From Flexithrix dorotheae DSM 6795 (GTDB taxonomy: Bacteria; Bacteroidota; Bacteroidia; Cytophagales; Flammeovirgaceae), in assembly GCF_000379765.1 (NCBI RefSeq), contig NZ_KB903498.1:139-64138 (forward strand): 64,000 bases of DNA, written 5' to 3'. Shown here piece by piece: positions 16,846-25,779 of the stretch. A program made the translations under genes and the position numbers. Within the stretch, counting starts at the first letter, position 1. Every line of letters starts with the position of its first letter. The notes under the pieces were generated by a model, which was not told where the DNA came from, searched no databases, and saw only the letters and a program-made list of their open reading frames with translations.

Positions 16846-17640
16846 ATGAAAAAAATTCAAAATGAACTAGTCTGCATTTTTTCAATCCTGGCATTTTTTG
16901 TATTTGGGTCCATCCTTTTCTCAAGTTGCAATTCTGCTAAGGAATCCTCCACAAAGGAAATGGAGGAACCTGCCGAAGAAATTGTAGATGTAGTGGTGGA
17001 AGAAGATATCTGGATCATTGAAGAACATCATTATGACCAGATTCCACTTTCCGCAGAAGCAAAAATGGAAACTCCTGCTATGGAAGAATCCGCCTCTGAT
17101 GAAACTGTTGTAGAAGAAGCCGGTGTAGAATCTCCACTTGGCAATACAGAAGCTGAAGAACAAATGACTTCAGGCATCGAAATGGAAACCATGAAGGCTT
17201 TGGAAGCCAATCTTATGGAAAAAGATTTTGAAATGCTGGAAACTGTGGAGGTCACAGAAATGGCTATTCCTTTAGAAGAAACCCAAACAGTGGTGGCTTA
17301 CGGGAAAAAAGGGGAAACTCAGGCTACAATACAGGTAATAACCAATCTTCAGACGAATGAAATTGAACAAATTATTTTTGCAGATGACAAACACCAGGAT
17401 ATTTATAATGTGAAAGCCGGGATGAGCGGGAAGGAGGTAAAAAAACTTCGAAAGGAAATAAAACATATGGTCCATAAAGGCCAGGTTTTTTTGTATGATG
17501 ATCAGTCAAATGTCATGTACCTTATGAGTGCCAGTGATATGGAGGGAAATGAAATCACGGAAGCTGAATTAGAAACTATGGAAGTTCAGTCTATCATTTG
17601 GAAAGATAAAAAGCATCACAAAAAAGAAATGGAAGAATAA
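16846..17640 (+). CDS. Acidic lipoprotein, function unknown
   Basis: 264 residues. The signal ends with a lipobox-like FSSCNSAK (Cys about 28). Residues ~33-150 are extremely Glu-rich with low complexity (EEPAEEIVDVVVEEDIW; METPAMEE), probably disordered. The C-terminal ~110 residues look folded, with VVAYGKKGETQATIQVITN and an anti-parallel beta pattern, ending in Lys/His/Glu-rich sequence (KHHKKEMEE) that could bind cations. I do not recognise the family. It is a single gene ended by the hairpin at 17662. Confidence 0.72.
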   Translation: MKKIQNELVCIFSILAFFVFGSILFSSCNSAKESSTKEMEEPAEEIVDVVVEEDIWIIEEHHYDQIPLSAEAKMETPAMEESASDETVVEEAGVESPLGNTEAEEQMTSGIEMETMKALEANLMEKDFEMLETVEVTEMAIPLEETQTVVAYGKKGETQATIQVITNLQTNEIEQIIFADDKHQDIYNVKAGMSGKEVKKLRKEIKHMVHKGQVFLYDDQSNVMYLMSASDMEGNEITEAELETMEVQSIIWKDKKHHKKEMEE

Positions 17641-17661
17641 TTTTTCCATTAAAAATTTGAA

Positions 17662-17692
17662 GCCACAATTGTCAGGAAAAGACAATTGTGGC
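17662..17692. terminator. 12-bp perfect hairpin between convergent genes
   Basis: GCCACAATTGTC (17662-17673) pairs with GACAATTGTGGC (17681-17692) around AGGAAAA. It lies between the lipoprotein gene (plus) and the DUF5060 gene (minus) and is a likely bidirectional terminator, though T-runs are weak. Confidence 0.72.
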
Positions 17693-17713
17693 CAATATAA
17701 ATAAGTGATTTTT

Positions 17714-19549
17714 TCAACTTCTTTTTAATAGAACCACCCAGTCTTGCTTTTCATGTGCATCCTCAATTTCCGGAGGATTTCCTATTTGAACAGTTTTTCC
17801 TCCTTCAATTGTTTTTAAAGATCCGGTACTTAAATCACCACCTTTTAGCGGATTGAACCAATGCACCTGAAACTCCCCTGAAGTTTCACTGAGGTCGATG
17901 GAATAATTTCCCTCTTCAGGTAAATAAATTGCATAGATTTCATCTGTTTTGCGGAAACAAAATGCTCCTTTGGGTTTTACCAGTTCAGGAGCCGGCCACA
18001 TTTCCCAATAAGGCAGATGAGTATTGAAAAAAGTGACAGCAATATTGGTCAGTTCCCAGAGCCGGTCTCTTCTGCGCCAGTCCTCCGAATTAAGGTCGGT
18101 ATGTAAATTTCTTGCTCCAAAATACCATTCTACACCAGCCCCACCAGACATCAAAGTTCCCCACAAAACATTTCCTCTTAAAGTCTCATGCTGAGGATCG
18201 AGAGAATCGGATTGCGCACCGGTATGCCACATGCCTATTTCGTCCATGGTAATCAGCCATTCATGTCCTGAATTTCGGGCTTTCTCTTTCCATTCCTGAA
18301 CTACTTCAAATACTTTTTCCCTTTTATCTTGTTGTAAAGAAAGGCCATCTAAATCCTTAAATCCAATGATGGAATCCAGAATTACACTTCGAACCGGATC
18401 ATGAGAATGAGTGTGTAGTAACACAGGATGCTGGTAAGGATCAGATTCTTTGATAAAACTGGTCATAGCCTTTCGCTGAGCGTCATTTTGCCCAATGGGT
18501 GAGAAGGGAGCAGGACCATTTTCCTCTCCTAAATTCCAGACTAAAGCCAGGTGATGGCCGAAACGGGCAATCATTTCCTGTAAATACAATTTTCGAATGG
18601 TTCCGGTATCACCATTATCCAGCATGGTTTCGTTTTCAGTTTCCTGTAATACCACATGCATCAAAATACCCTTTTCCTGCATGTGATTAAAAACTATTTC
18701 CCATTGGGCCAATTTACTGACATCAAACCGGGTAAAATCATCCGGAGTGTGATAAGGCCAGACATCTTTTCCATCCCCATTGATATTCAGCGTTAAAAAA
18801 TAAATGGAGTTCATGCCTTTCGAGGCCAAATAATTAATTCCACCGATTAAGGCCTTCCCTTTTCCATTTTGCCAGGTTGGATCTCCATCGTTCCAGTCTT
18901 TTAAATGAGGTTTGTATTCATGGATTTCCTTGGGAGCCGCAGCTTCTCCCTTTCTTGCTTCGGCCAGCATGCGGTAAGTGTCGTCAAAATCCTTGAAGGC
19001 CAACAGGTTTTCCGGGCTATTGGTACCCCCTTTGAGCCAGTAGTTATTAGAGTCTTTGAATTTGAAAAAACCGTTAGAAGCCTCTATTCTACCGTGTCCT
19101 CTAAAATCTTTTCCAGAAATTTCTGAGGAAATAACTTTAAATTTTCCTTCAGCATTTTCCAGTTTTATTGTTTCTTCCTGTTTCAGATTGTCACTCAGGG
19201 CTACCTTTTCTCCATGATAAAAGAAAGCTTTATAATTCCAGTTCCCTAGTTGGTCCGGAGTGAATCTCACTTTCCATACTTTTCCTGCTTTTGCGCTGGT
19301 TTCAGCAGCATTTCCATCTGCAGCATAAAATCCCCTGACATCGTATTCGGTTCCATCCTGATGTTGGAAAGTTACCTGTAATCTGTAATTCAAAAATGGA
19401 TTGTCAGGTGCATTTTCAGCAGTTTCAGGTCCATCAAAAGGCAGGGTAATTGTGTGCCATTGCTGATAGGCTTTTACCACTTCTTCCTGTTCAGGAGAAC
19501 AGCTTACAATTAGAAAAAATATGCCTGAAATGAAAATTAATAATTTCAT
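17714..19549 (-). CDS. DUF5060-domain clan GH-A-like glycosidase lipoprotein
   Basis: 611 residues, lipobox LIVSC (Cys17). The DUF5060 beta-sandwich (~30-115: LPFDGPETAENAPDNPFLNYRL ends here, then VRGFYAADGNAAETS) precedes a (beta/alpha)8-type barrel. WNLGEEN (acid/base Glu342 predicted) and ITMDEIGMWH (nucleophile Glu437 predicted) match clan GH-A positions. The C-terminal ~90 residues resemble the putative collagen-binding-type domain seen in this group. A direct paralogue lies immediately upstream (19571), and both follow a GntR regulator. The substrate is unknown; annotation as a collagenase-like protein would not be supported by the active-site residues. Confidence 0.82.
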   Translation of the reverse strand: MKLLIFISGIFFLIVSCSPEQEEVVKAYQQWHTITLPFDGPETAENAPDNPFLNYRLQVTFQHQDGTEYDVRGFYAADGNAAETSAKAGKVWKVRFTPDQLGNWNYKAFFYHGEKVALSDNLKQEETIKLENAEGKFKVISSEISGKDFRGHGRIEASNGFFKFKDSNNYWLKGGTNSPENLLAFKDFDDTYRMLAEARKGEAAAPKEIHEYKPHLKDWNDGDPTWQNGKGKALIGGINYLASKGMNSIYFLTLNINGDGKDVWPYHTPDDFTRFDVSKLAQWEIVFNHMQEKGILMHVVLQETENETMLDNGDTGTIRKLYLQEMIARFGHHLALVWNLGEENGPAPFSPIGQNDAQRKAMTSFIKESDPYQHPVLLHTHSHDPVRSVILDSIIGFKDLDGLSLQQDKREKVFEVVQEWKEKARNSGHEWLITMDEIGMWHTGAQSDSLDPQHETLRGNVLWGTLMSGGAGVEWYFGARNLHTDLNSEDWRRRDRLWELTNIAVTFFNTHLPYWEMWPAPELVKPKGAFCFRKTDEIYAIYLPEEGNYSIDLSETSGEFQVHWFNPLKGGDLSTGSLKTIEGGKTVQIGNPPEIEDAHEKQDWVVLLKRS

Positions 19550-19570
19550 GGTTAATGTTTTATGGTGAAC

Positions 19571-21397
19571 TTATTTTTTTCTTTGAATCAAAACTACCCA
19601 GTCCTTTTCCTGATCATTTGGTGCAGTCCCCACTTCTTTCCAGTCACCACCTTTTAATGATTTTACTGAGCCATCCTGTAATTCTCCTCCGGTTCTTGGA
19701 TTGTACCATTTCACTTCAAAACTGGATTTCACATCGCTTAGATTTACCCTGGTAGTTCCGCCATTCCGGAGAAAAATAGTATAAACTTCCCCTGCTTTGG
19801 CAAAACAGTAATCAGTTGGAGAAGCAATTAATTCATCGGCAGAAACCATTTCCCAAAAAGGGATATATTGGTGAAAAAAATCCAGTGCATACCTAGTTTG
19901 TTCCCACATGTGCTCTCTGTTTCGCCAGTCTTCATTGGCCAAATCGGAGGTGGATCCATCGTTTTGCCAGCCAAAATACCATTCTACTCCGGCAGCTCCT
20001 GCCATATAACTGGCCCATAAAATATCTTTTCGCTCGTGGTCGTGCCAGTAATCTTCCTGGTCGGTAAGGGTACCTCTGTCTGCAGGTCCAAATTCATCCA
20101 GACAAACCATCCAGGGGTGACCCGTTTTGGCAGATTCTTCCCTCCAGATTTTAATCTGATCGTGTGTTCTAATCCAGGGCATCACCTGAAGAGAGGGACC
20201 GTGAAAAGTCTGATGGCCGAGCAATGGCCTGAATTTTACTTCCTCCTTATAAATGCCGTTGTGGACTACAATTGGGTGATGATAAGGGTCATATCCAGCG
20301 ATGTAATCGGAAAATGCCTTAATACTTTCAGCAGAATTATTATTTTCTTCTCCTAAATTCCAGGTGATGGCCAAATGGTGTCCAAACCGGGCAATCAGTT
20401 CCCGGAAATATAATTTTCGGGTATCACCTAATTTCCCACCGTCCAGTATATTATCATTTTCAGTTTCTTGAGTAACTATGTGTAACATAATTCCCATTCG
20501 CTCCATATGCGAAAAAACGATTTCCCATTGGTCGAGTTTGCTGACATCAAATACATAGTGAGTCCAGGGATCAATCCATGGCCAAACATCATTTCCATCC
20601 CCATTTACATTCATGGTAAGGAAATAAACAGAGTTCATTCCTTTTGAACTCAAATAATTGATGGCTCCGATCAAACCTTTTCCTTTGCCATTTTTCCAGG
20701 TTGGGTCACCTTCCCGCCAATCATTGATATGAGGTTTATAATAATGCAATCCATTTTCAAGGGCAGGAAGGGGAATTCCTCCCTTATCCCGGGTTCCGTC
20801 AAATTCCCCATAGGCTAAAAGTGTTTCAGGGCTGTCTGCTCCGCCCTTAAGAAAATATTTTTGCGAACCAGCAAATTTCAAATAATGCTCACCTACATAC
20901 TGCAACATGCCCTGAGTCCTGAAGTCAGGAGCCTGTTTATCGCTCGCAGAAATGGTAAATGAGCCGGAAGCTCCATCGAATGCCATAGGTTCTCCAGCCA
21001 TGGGAAAATCATTTATGGCCACTTTAAATCCTTCCCGAAATGAGGCGGCCCATTTCCATTCGCCAGTTGAGAAAGGGACAAAATGGCATCTCCATTTGTG
21101 GCCGGAAGTAGCCCCGGAATGGGCAGCATTTCCATCAGCCGCAAAATAACCTGGCACTGATAAAGTTTGTTTTCCATTAGAAAAAGTAACTATAAGCCGG
21201 TAATTTAAAAATGGGCTGAAAGCATCGTCTTCACCGGTTTCCGGGCCATCAAAAGTGAGTGTCACCTTATGCCATTGTTTCAGTTCTCCGGTGATGGCTA
21301 CTCCTTTTCCGGTTTGAGCACGACCGCTAAAAGCCAAAACCAATAAACTTAAAATGGAAGGAATGAACAGTTTCTTAAATAGTTTAGTTTTTTTCAT
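19571..21397 (-). CDS. DUF5060-domain clan GH-A-like glycosidase, paralogue
   Basis: 609 residues from ATG 21397. A longer frame to 21499 exists but would overlap the regulator's last 30 codons, whereas ATG 21397 lies 10 bp after its stop and begins a normal signal peptide (MKKTKLFKKLF ... FSGRAQ). DUF5060 domain (LTFDGPETGEDDAFSPFLNY), then a barrel with WNLGEENN (Glu350, predicted acid/base) and CLDEFGPADRG (Glu435, predicted nucleophile). Strongly similar along its whole length to the next gene downstream, so a tandem duplication. It ends with a soluble signal rather than a lipobox, so the two copies may work at different sites. Confidence 0.83.
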   Translation of the reverse strand: MKKTKLFKKLFIPSILSLLVLAFSGRAQTGKGVAITGELKQWHKVTLTFDGPETGEDDAFSPFLNYRLIVTFSNGKQTLSVPGYFAADGNAAHSGATSGHKWRCHFVPFSTGEWKWAASFREGFKVAINDFPMAGEPMAFDGASGSFTISASDKQAPDFRTQGMLQYVGEHYLKFAGSQKYFLKGGADSPETLLAYGEFDGTRDKGGIPLPALENGLHYYKPHINDWREGDPTWKNGKGKGLIGAINYLSSKGMNSVYFLTMNVNGDGNDVWPWIDPWTHYVFDVSKLDQWEIVFSHMERMGIMLHIVTQETENDNILDGGKLGDTRKLYFRELIARFGHHLAITWNLGEENNNSAESIKAFSDYIAGYDPYHHPIVVHNGIYKEEVKFRPLLGHQTFHGPSLQVMPWIRTHDQIKIWREESAKTGHPWMVCLDEFGPADRGTLTDQEDYWHDHERKDILWASYMAGAAGVEWYFGWQNDGSTSDLANEDWRNREHMWEQTRYALDFFHQYIPFWEMVSADELIASPTDYCFAKAGEVYTIFLRNGGTTRVNLSDVKSSFEVKWYNPRTGGELQDGSVKSLKGGDWKEVGTAPNDQEKDWVVLIQRKK

Positions 21398-21407
21398 TTT
21401 CTTGAGT

Positions 21408-22049
21408 TTAATCCTGAATCTTTTTGATGATAAGTTCTCTGGAAAGATTGAGGTGATTTCTGGTATGTATAACCGCTTGATTGGCATCTTTTTTTTCAAT
21501 TGCTGAAATGATATCCATGTGTTCTGGTAAGGTTTCTTCAGGTGGTCTGATCAGACCAATAATATCAATCAGAAACAGCAAATTTCCTTTCTGAAAAAGC
21601 CTGTACAGAAAACTATTTCCACAATTTTGCAGGATGGAATCGTGAAATTCCATGTCAGCCTTTTTATAGGCAGTCACCTCAATTTTTGGAGTTTGGGTTA
21701 AAAATGGTTGGAATAGTTTTCGGATTTTTGCTACCTGAGTATGGGAAGCATTTTCTGTAAATAACTTCACAGCGGCTTCTTCCAATGCCATTCTGCAATC
21801 GTATATTTCAATCACTTCCTTATCACTATACTTTTTTACCATCATTCCCCGCCTTGGGACCGACTCCACCAGATATTCTGCTTCCAGCATTTGAAGGGCC
21901 GACCTCAAAGGCGTACGGCTGATTCCCAGGGATTCTGCAAGTTTGTCCTGAACGATTTTTTGGCCAGGTTGCAGTTTTTTGGACATAATCATGGCTTTAA
22001 CCTTTTTGTAAGCTTGCTGACTTAATTCATCACTGGATATCTTAGACAT
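21408..22049 (-). CDS. GntR-family transcriptional regulator (FCD type)
   Basis: 213 residues. N-terminal winged helix (~8-72: KKVKAMIMSKKLQPGQKIVQ; LGISRTPLRSALQMLEAEYLV is the recognition region) and an all-helical FCD ligand domain (~90-205) carrying the usual acidic and His residues (DMEFHDSIL; HMDIISAIEKKDANQA; HTRNHL) that bind a metal and small acid ligands. First gene of an operon with two DUF5060 glycosidases; 10 bp to the next ATG. A 21-bp palindrome directly upstream (22063) is a probable autoregulatory operator. The ligand is likely a sugar acid or similar product of the operon, by inference. Confidence 0.9.
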   Translation of the reverse strand: MSKISSDELSQQAYKKVKAMIMSKKLQPGQKIVQDKLAESLGISRTPLRSALQMLEAEYLVESVPRRGMMVKKYSDKEVIEIYDCRMALEEAAVKLFTENASHTQVAKIRKLFQPFLTQTPKIEVTAYKKADMEFHDSILQNCGNSFLYRLFQKGNLLFLIDIIGLIRPPEETLPEHMDIISAIEKKDANQAVIHTRNHLNLSRELIIKKIQD

Positions 22050-22062
22050 TTTTAGACCTTAT

Positions 22063-22083
22063 TTTCGTATACCGTATACGAAA
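22063..22083. promoter_or_regulatory. 21-bp perfect palindrome, predicted GntR operator
   Basis: Half-site TTTCGTATAC (22063-22072) and its exact reverse complement (22074-22083) flank one central C. It lies 14 bp upstream of the regulator ATG, between the divergent regulator operon and the glycosidase gene at 22330. Palindromes of this type are typical for GntR dimers. No second GTATAC copy was seen in the intergenic region. Confidence 0.82.
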
Positions 22084-22329
22084 TTACTTAAAAAAATCCA
22101 TTCCTCTATAAAAACATTTTAAAGCGGCATAAACCCTTACCGAAAAGGGAATACAAAATGAAGAATTTGAAGAAATTCTAGGGCCTGGGAAAGTAAAATA
22201 AGGATGAGTTTTGAGGAATGAATTTGTTAAAAACCAACTTATTCCAGGGGTTTCTTCAGGTTAAGCCCACTTATTGCTTTAATCTAGGCAACAAGATTTT
22301 TTCAACCAAACTGAAAACTATTTTTTAAC

Positions 22330-23841
22330 ATGACCAGATTAGCTTATTTTTTCTCGTTTTTAATTATAACATCATGCACAGATGTTTTTATAGAAGATGA
22401 AGGTTCGATTAATCCAGACTATCCCAATGTAGAAAAATGGGATGTACTAGAACTCTCTTTTCAGGCTGAGGAACTGGAAGATACCTATTCTACCCCACCG
22501 TTGAGTGGAATTTTTACACACAATGGGGAAAGTAGGGAAATAGATGGATTTTACGATGGAAATGGAAATTACAAGCTCAGATTTATGCCTTCTGATAATG
22601 GTTTATGGACCTATAAAATAACCAGTGAAATTGATTCCTTAAATGGCAAAGAAGGAGGAATTAATTGTATTGCACCTTCATCGGAAAATCACGGTAAGGT
22701 AGAAGTGCAGGATTCGTATCATTTTGTCTACAGCGATGGGGAAAATTATTTCCCGTTTGGTACTACCCTTTATGCCTGGTTTTGGCAGGGGGAGGATTTG
22801 GAAGAACAGACTCTGCAAACGCTGTCTGAAAATGCTTTTAATAAAGTGAGAATGTGTGTTTTTCCTAAAAACTATAAATATTGCCAGAATGAACCGCCCA
22901 TGTATCCTTTTTTAAGAGGTTCGGATGGCCAGTTCGATTATAATAAAATCAATTATGAATATTTCCAGCATTATGACAGAAGAATAGCGCAACTCCTAGA
23001 GATGGGCATTGAAGCAGATGTGATTTTATTCCATCCTTACGATTACGTAGGATGGGGTTTTAGTAGAATGGGTGAAGAGGCCAATAAAAAATATCTGAGG
23101 TATATAATGGCCAGGTTGGGGGCATATAGAAATATTTGGTGGTCAATGGCAAATGAATACCAGCTAATGGATGATTTTTCTGAGGAAGATTGGGAAGAAC
23201 TCGGACAGTTTGTAAAAAATAATGATCCTTATCATCATCTGATTTCTATTCATAATGCCAATAGTGGATTTTATGACTTTACCAGACCCTGGATTACGCA
23301 TGCAAGTATTCAGGTAAAAGATGTGGAACCATTGAATGAATGGCGGGAGGATTATGGAAAACCCATAGTTGCGGATGAGGTTGGTTATGAGGGAAATATT
23401 CCGGATGTCTGGGGCAATCTTTCAGCGGAAGAATTAATGTATAAGTTTTGGGTGGCTACAGTAAGAGGTGGATATGTTAGTCATGGGGAAACCTTCCAGC
23501 ATCCTGAGGATATTCTCTGGTGGGCAAAAGGCGGGACTTTGTATGGAGAAACTCCGGAGAGAATAGCATTTTTAAAAGGTATAGTGGAAGAAATTGGTGC
23601 AGGGTTGGAGAGTAAAGATGAGGAGGAGTTTATTGGAGAAAATGGCAGTTATATATTGCATTATCTGGGAGAAGAAAACAATGAGGTATACAATTATAAA
23701 TTACCCGACAATGCCGCTTATCAGGTGGATCTTATTGATACCTGGAATATGGAAATCCAATCCATAGGGGAATTTACCAATGAGGTAAAAATGGATTTGC
23801 CCAGCAAAAAATATTTGGCGGTTCGGATGAGGAGGAAGTAG
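22330..23841 (+). CDS. DUF5060/DUF5605-type putative glycosidase lipoprotein
   Basis: 503 residues. Lipobox IITSC (Cys16). An N-terminal DUF5060-like beta-sandwich (~35-105) is followed by a GH-A-like barrel with YFPFGTTLYAWFW, WSMANEYQ (Glu276, predicted acid/base) and VADEVGYEG (Glu350, predicted nucleophile), then a small C-terminal beta domain. It is divergent from the GntR operon that holds two further DUF5060 proteins, and the shared operator suggests co-regulation. Different barrel details make it a distinct subfamily rather than a third tandem copy. The substrate is unknown. Confidence 0.82.
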   Translation: MTRLAYFFSFLIITSCTDVFIEDEGSINPDYPNVEKWDVLELSFQAEELEDTYSTPPLSGIFTHNGESREIDGFYDGNGNYKLRFMPSDNGLWTYKITSEIDSLNGKEGGINCIAPSSENHGKVEVQDSYHFVYSDGENYFPFGTTLYAWFWQGEDLEEQTLQTLSENAFNKVRMCVFPKNYKYCQNEPPMYPFLRGSDGQFDYNKINYEYFQHYDRRIAQLLEMGIEADVILFHPYDYVGWGFSRMGEEANKKYLRYIMARLGAYRNIWWSMANEYQLMDDFSEEDWEELGQFVKNNDPYHHLISIHNANSGFYDFTRPWITHASIQVKDVEPLNEWREDYGKPIVADEVGYEGNIPDVWGNLSAEELMYKFWVATVRGGYVSHGETFQHPEDILWWAKGGTLYGETPERIAFLKGIVEEIGAGLESKDEEEFIGENGSYILHYLGEENNEVYNYKLPDNAAYQVDLIDTWNMEIQSIGEFTNEVKMDLPSKKYLAVRMRRK

Positions 23842-23867
23842 CCTGACATTGGGAAAATGATAAATTG

Positions 23868-23899
23868 GGGTAGGTCTGTTCACAGACTTACCCTTTTTT
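23868..23899 (+). terminator. Intrinsic terminator
   Basis: GGGTAGGTCTG pairs with CAGACTTACCC (one G-T wobble) around TTCA, followed by TTTTTT. It ends the DUF5060/DUF5605 gene transcript. Confidence 0.9.
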
Positions 23900-23961
23900 A
23901 ATTTGTTATTATGCCTGATTTTCGTTAATTCACTTATTGTTTAAAAACAGGATTCCAGAAA

Positions 23962-25251
23962 ATGAAAAAGTTTATTAACGTCTCGCTTGTATTAATTACA
24001 AATTTATGCCTCTTATTAAGTGCGTGCAATGCCCCAAAATCTGAGGAAAGTACAAAGGAAATTTCCAAAGTAGTAGATCAATCCACCGTTGACCGAATAG
24101 ATTCTACGCTGAAAAGCTTTGTGGATGCTGGTCAGCTTGCCGGAGTGTCGGCTTTGGTTTATGAGAAAGGGGAAGAGGTTTACTTTAATACCTTTGGTTA
24201 TTCCGATCGTGAAGCCGGAACACCCATGTCCAGAAATACAATTGTGCTGATCTACTCCATGACCAAACCGCTCACCGGTACGGCATTGATGACACTTTAT
24301 GAAGATGGAGCTTTTCAATTGGATGATCCTGTGTCTAAATATCTTCCCGAATTTTCCGATATGCAGGTATATTCAGGGGTGGATTCTTCCGGAAATATAA
24401 TGGTGGAGCCACTTGATCGCCCGATTACGGTTAGAGATTTGACCCGCCACACTACCGGGATCATCAATAGAACTGATGTTCCCGGGCTTGGCGAAAAGTA
24501 TGGAAAATTGGACATTTATAATAGAGAAGGAAATCTGACCGAAATGGCGGAAAAACTTTCCAGTATTCCACTTTGGTTTCAACCGGGCACACAATGGGAA
24601 TATGGAACCAGTGTAGATATGCAGGCACTGATTGTAGAAAGGATTTCTGGAAAACCATTCCATGAATATTTAAAGGAAAATGTTTTAGATCCCCTTGGTA
24701 TGAAGGAAACCAGGTATTTTGTTCCTGAAATGGATAGAGACAGGCTGGCGGCTAATTACAGGCTGGGAAATGACACATTGAATAGGATACCCGATGAACA
24801 GGCTCTTTCATTTAATACCAAACAATGGCCGTTGAAACTTGGTGGATGGGGATTAACTTCCACGCTGGATGATTATATGCAATTTGCCCAAATGCTGGTG
24901 AATGAAGGCCAACATGGAGAAACAAAAATCCTTGAACCTGAAACCGTGAAATTAATGGCTACAGACCACCTGACAGATAGTGTAAAAATACGGTCATTTT
25001 TGGAAAATAAAGGACAAGTTGGATTTGGAATAGACTTCGCAGTGCGCTTAAGCCCCCCGGCAAGCCCTGAAGAAAATAATGGGGAAGTAGGAGAATTTTT
25101 TTGGGATGGGGCTGCAAGTACTTTGTTTTGGGTAGATCCGAAAAATGAATTAACAGCAGTTTTGTTTGTACAGTTGTTTCCTTACGATCAGATTGGTTTA
25201 CACAAGAATTTTCGGGATGCAGTTTATGGACATTATCCATTTCCCAATTAG
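23962..25251 (+). CDS. Serine hydrolase of the beta-lactamase/EstB class, lipoprotein
   Basis: 429 residues. Lipobox LLSAC (Cys22). The catalytic SxxK motif is YSMTK (Ser99, Lys102) and the Tyr of the YxS/N-type motif is Tyr214 in WEYGTSVDM. Class C-like folds of this kind include esterases, D-aminopeptidases and penicillin-binding-protein-like proteins, so a role in antibiotic resistance should not be assumed. The neighbourhood of exported glycosidases suggests an esterase acting on acylated sugars, which is inference. It stands alone behind a terminator. Confidence 0.87.
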   Translation: MKKFINVSLVLITNLCLLLSACNAPKSEESTKEISKVVDQSTVDRIDSTLKSFVDAGQLAGVSALVYEKGEEVYFNTFGYSDREAGTPMSRNTIVLIYSMTKPLTGTALMTLYEDGAFQLDDPVSKYLPEFSDMQVYSGVDSSGNIMVEPLDRPITVRDLTRHTTGIINRTDVPGLGEKYGKLDIYNREGNLTEMAEKLSSIPLWFQPGTQWEYGTSVDMQALIVERISGKPFHEYLKENVLDPLGMKETRYFVPEMDRDRLAANYRLGNDTLNRIPDEQALSFNTKQWPLKLGGWGLTSTLDDYMQFAQMLVNEGQHGETKILEPETVKLMATDHLTDSVKIRSFLENKGQVGFGIDFAVRLSPPASPEENNGEVGEFFWDGAASTLFWVDPKNELTAVLFVQLFPYDQIGLHKNFRDAVYGHYPFPN

Positions 25252-25439
25252 ACACCAAATTTTTTCTAATTCTGGTTTGAGGCTTCATGTCATAATTTAA
25301 TATAATCACCATTATTAGCTATAATTTTTTGGCTATTGATAGGGATTGATTTTCCTGTAGAGGAAACGTAATTTTGAAATTAATTATAATTAGTCTAAAT
25401 AAAAATAAAATTAATTATCCATTAATTTCATCCCAAATT

Positions 25440-25766
25440 ATGAACAATTGTAACCCAAGAATATTGGTAGAGGAAAAATATCTGACTGTTTTACAATGTA
25501 AATCATGCAAAAGGGTAGGCCTTAGTTTCCATAATATTTTGATAGGTTTTAGCCCAAGAGGTTTTAATACTTTCTCCAAATCGGTCATTGCGCTGGACTT
25601 TGATAAGGTTTGTATCAGAGAGGGAAGTCTTACCCCTTTTGTTATCCTAAATTCTTGTCATGAAGACATTCAGTTCAATTTTTCCAGAGAGGAGTTTCTA
25701 CAATTAAAATCAGGCCTTGCAAAAGCTCAATTGCTATTAGAGGCAGTCAATATTCTTAACCAGTAA
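25440..25766 (+). CDS. Small CxxC protein, Bacteroidota-specific type (DUF6686-like)
   Basis: 108 residues from ATG 25440; the longer frame begins only at a TTG (25374) and is not preferred. It has a possible metal-binding CKSCKR (about 20-25) in a beta strand, then GLSFHNILIGFS and a helical C-terminus (FSREEFLQLKSGLAKAQLLL). It is followed after 13 bp by a gene of exactly the same length with matching secondary structure, so the two are diverged tandem paralogues. It resembles small uncharacterised Bacteroidota proteins; family assignment is tentative and function unknown. Confidence 0.7.
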   Translation: MNNCNPRILVEEKYLTVLQCKSCKRVGLSFHNILIGFSPRGFNTFSKSVIALDFDKVCIREGSLTPFVILNSCHEDIQFNFSREEFLQLKSGLAKAQLLLEAVNILNQ

Positions 25767-25779
25767 AAATCCAATCCAC

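Noticed and set aside
21398-21499. Longer N-terminus for the second DUF5060 protein
   Set aside because: It would overlap the GntR coding end; the ATG at 21397 gives a normal signal peptide 10 bp after the GntR stop.
25374-25439. Extended TTG start of the small CxxC protein
   Set aside because: The ATG at 25440 gives a product equal in length to its paralogue; the extension is low complexity (Asn/Lys/Ile).
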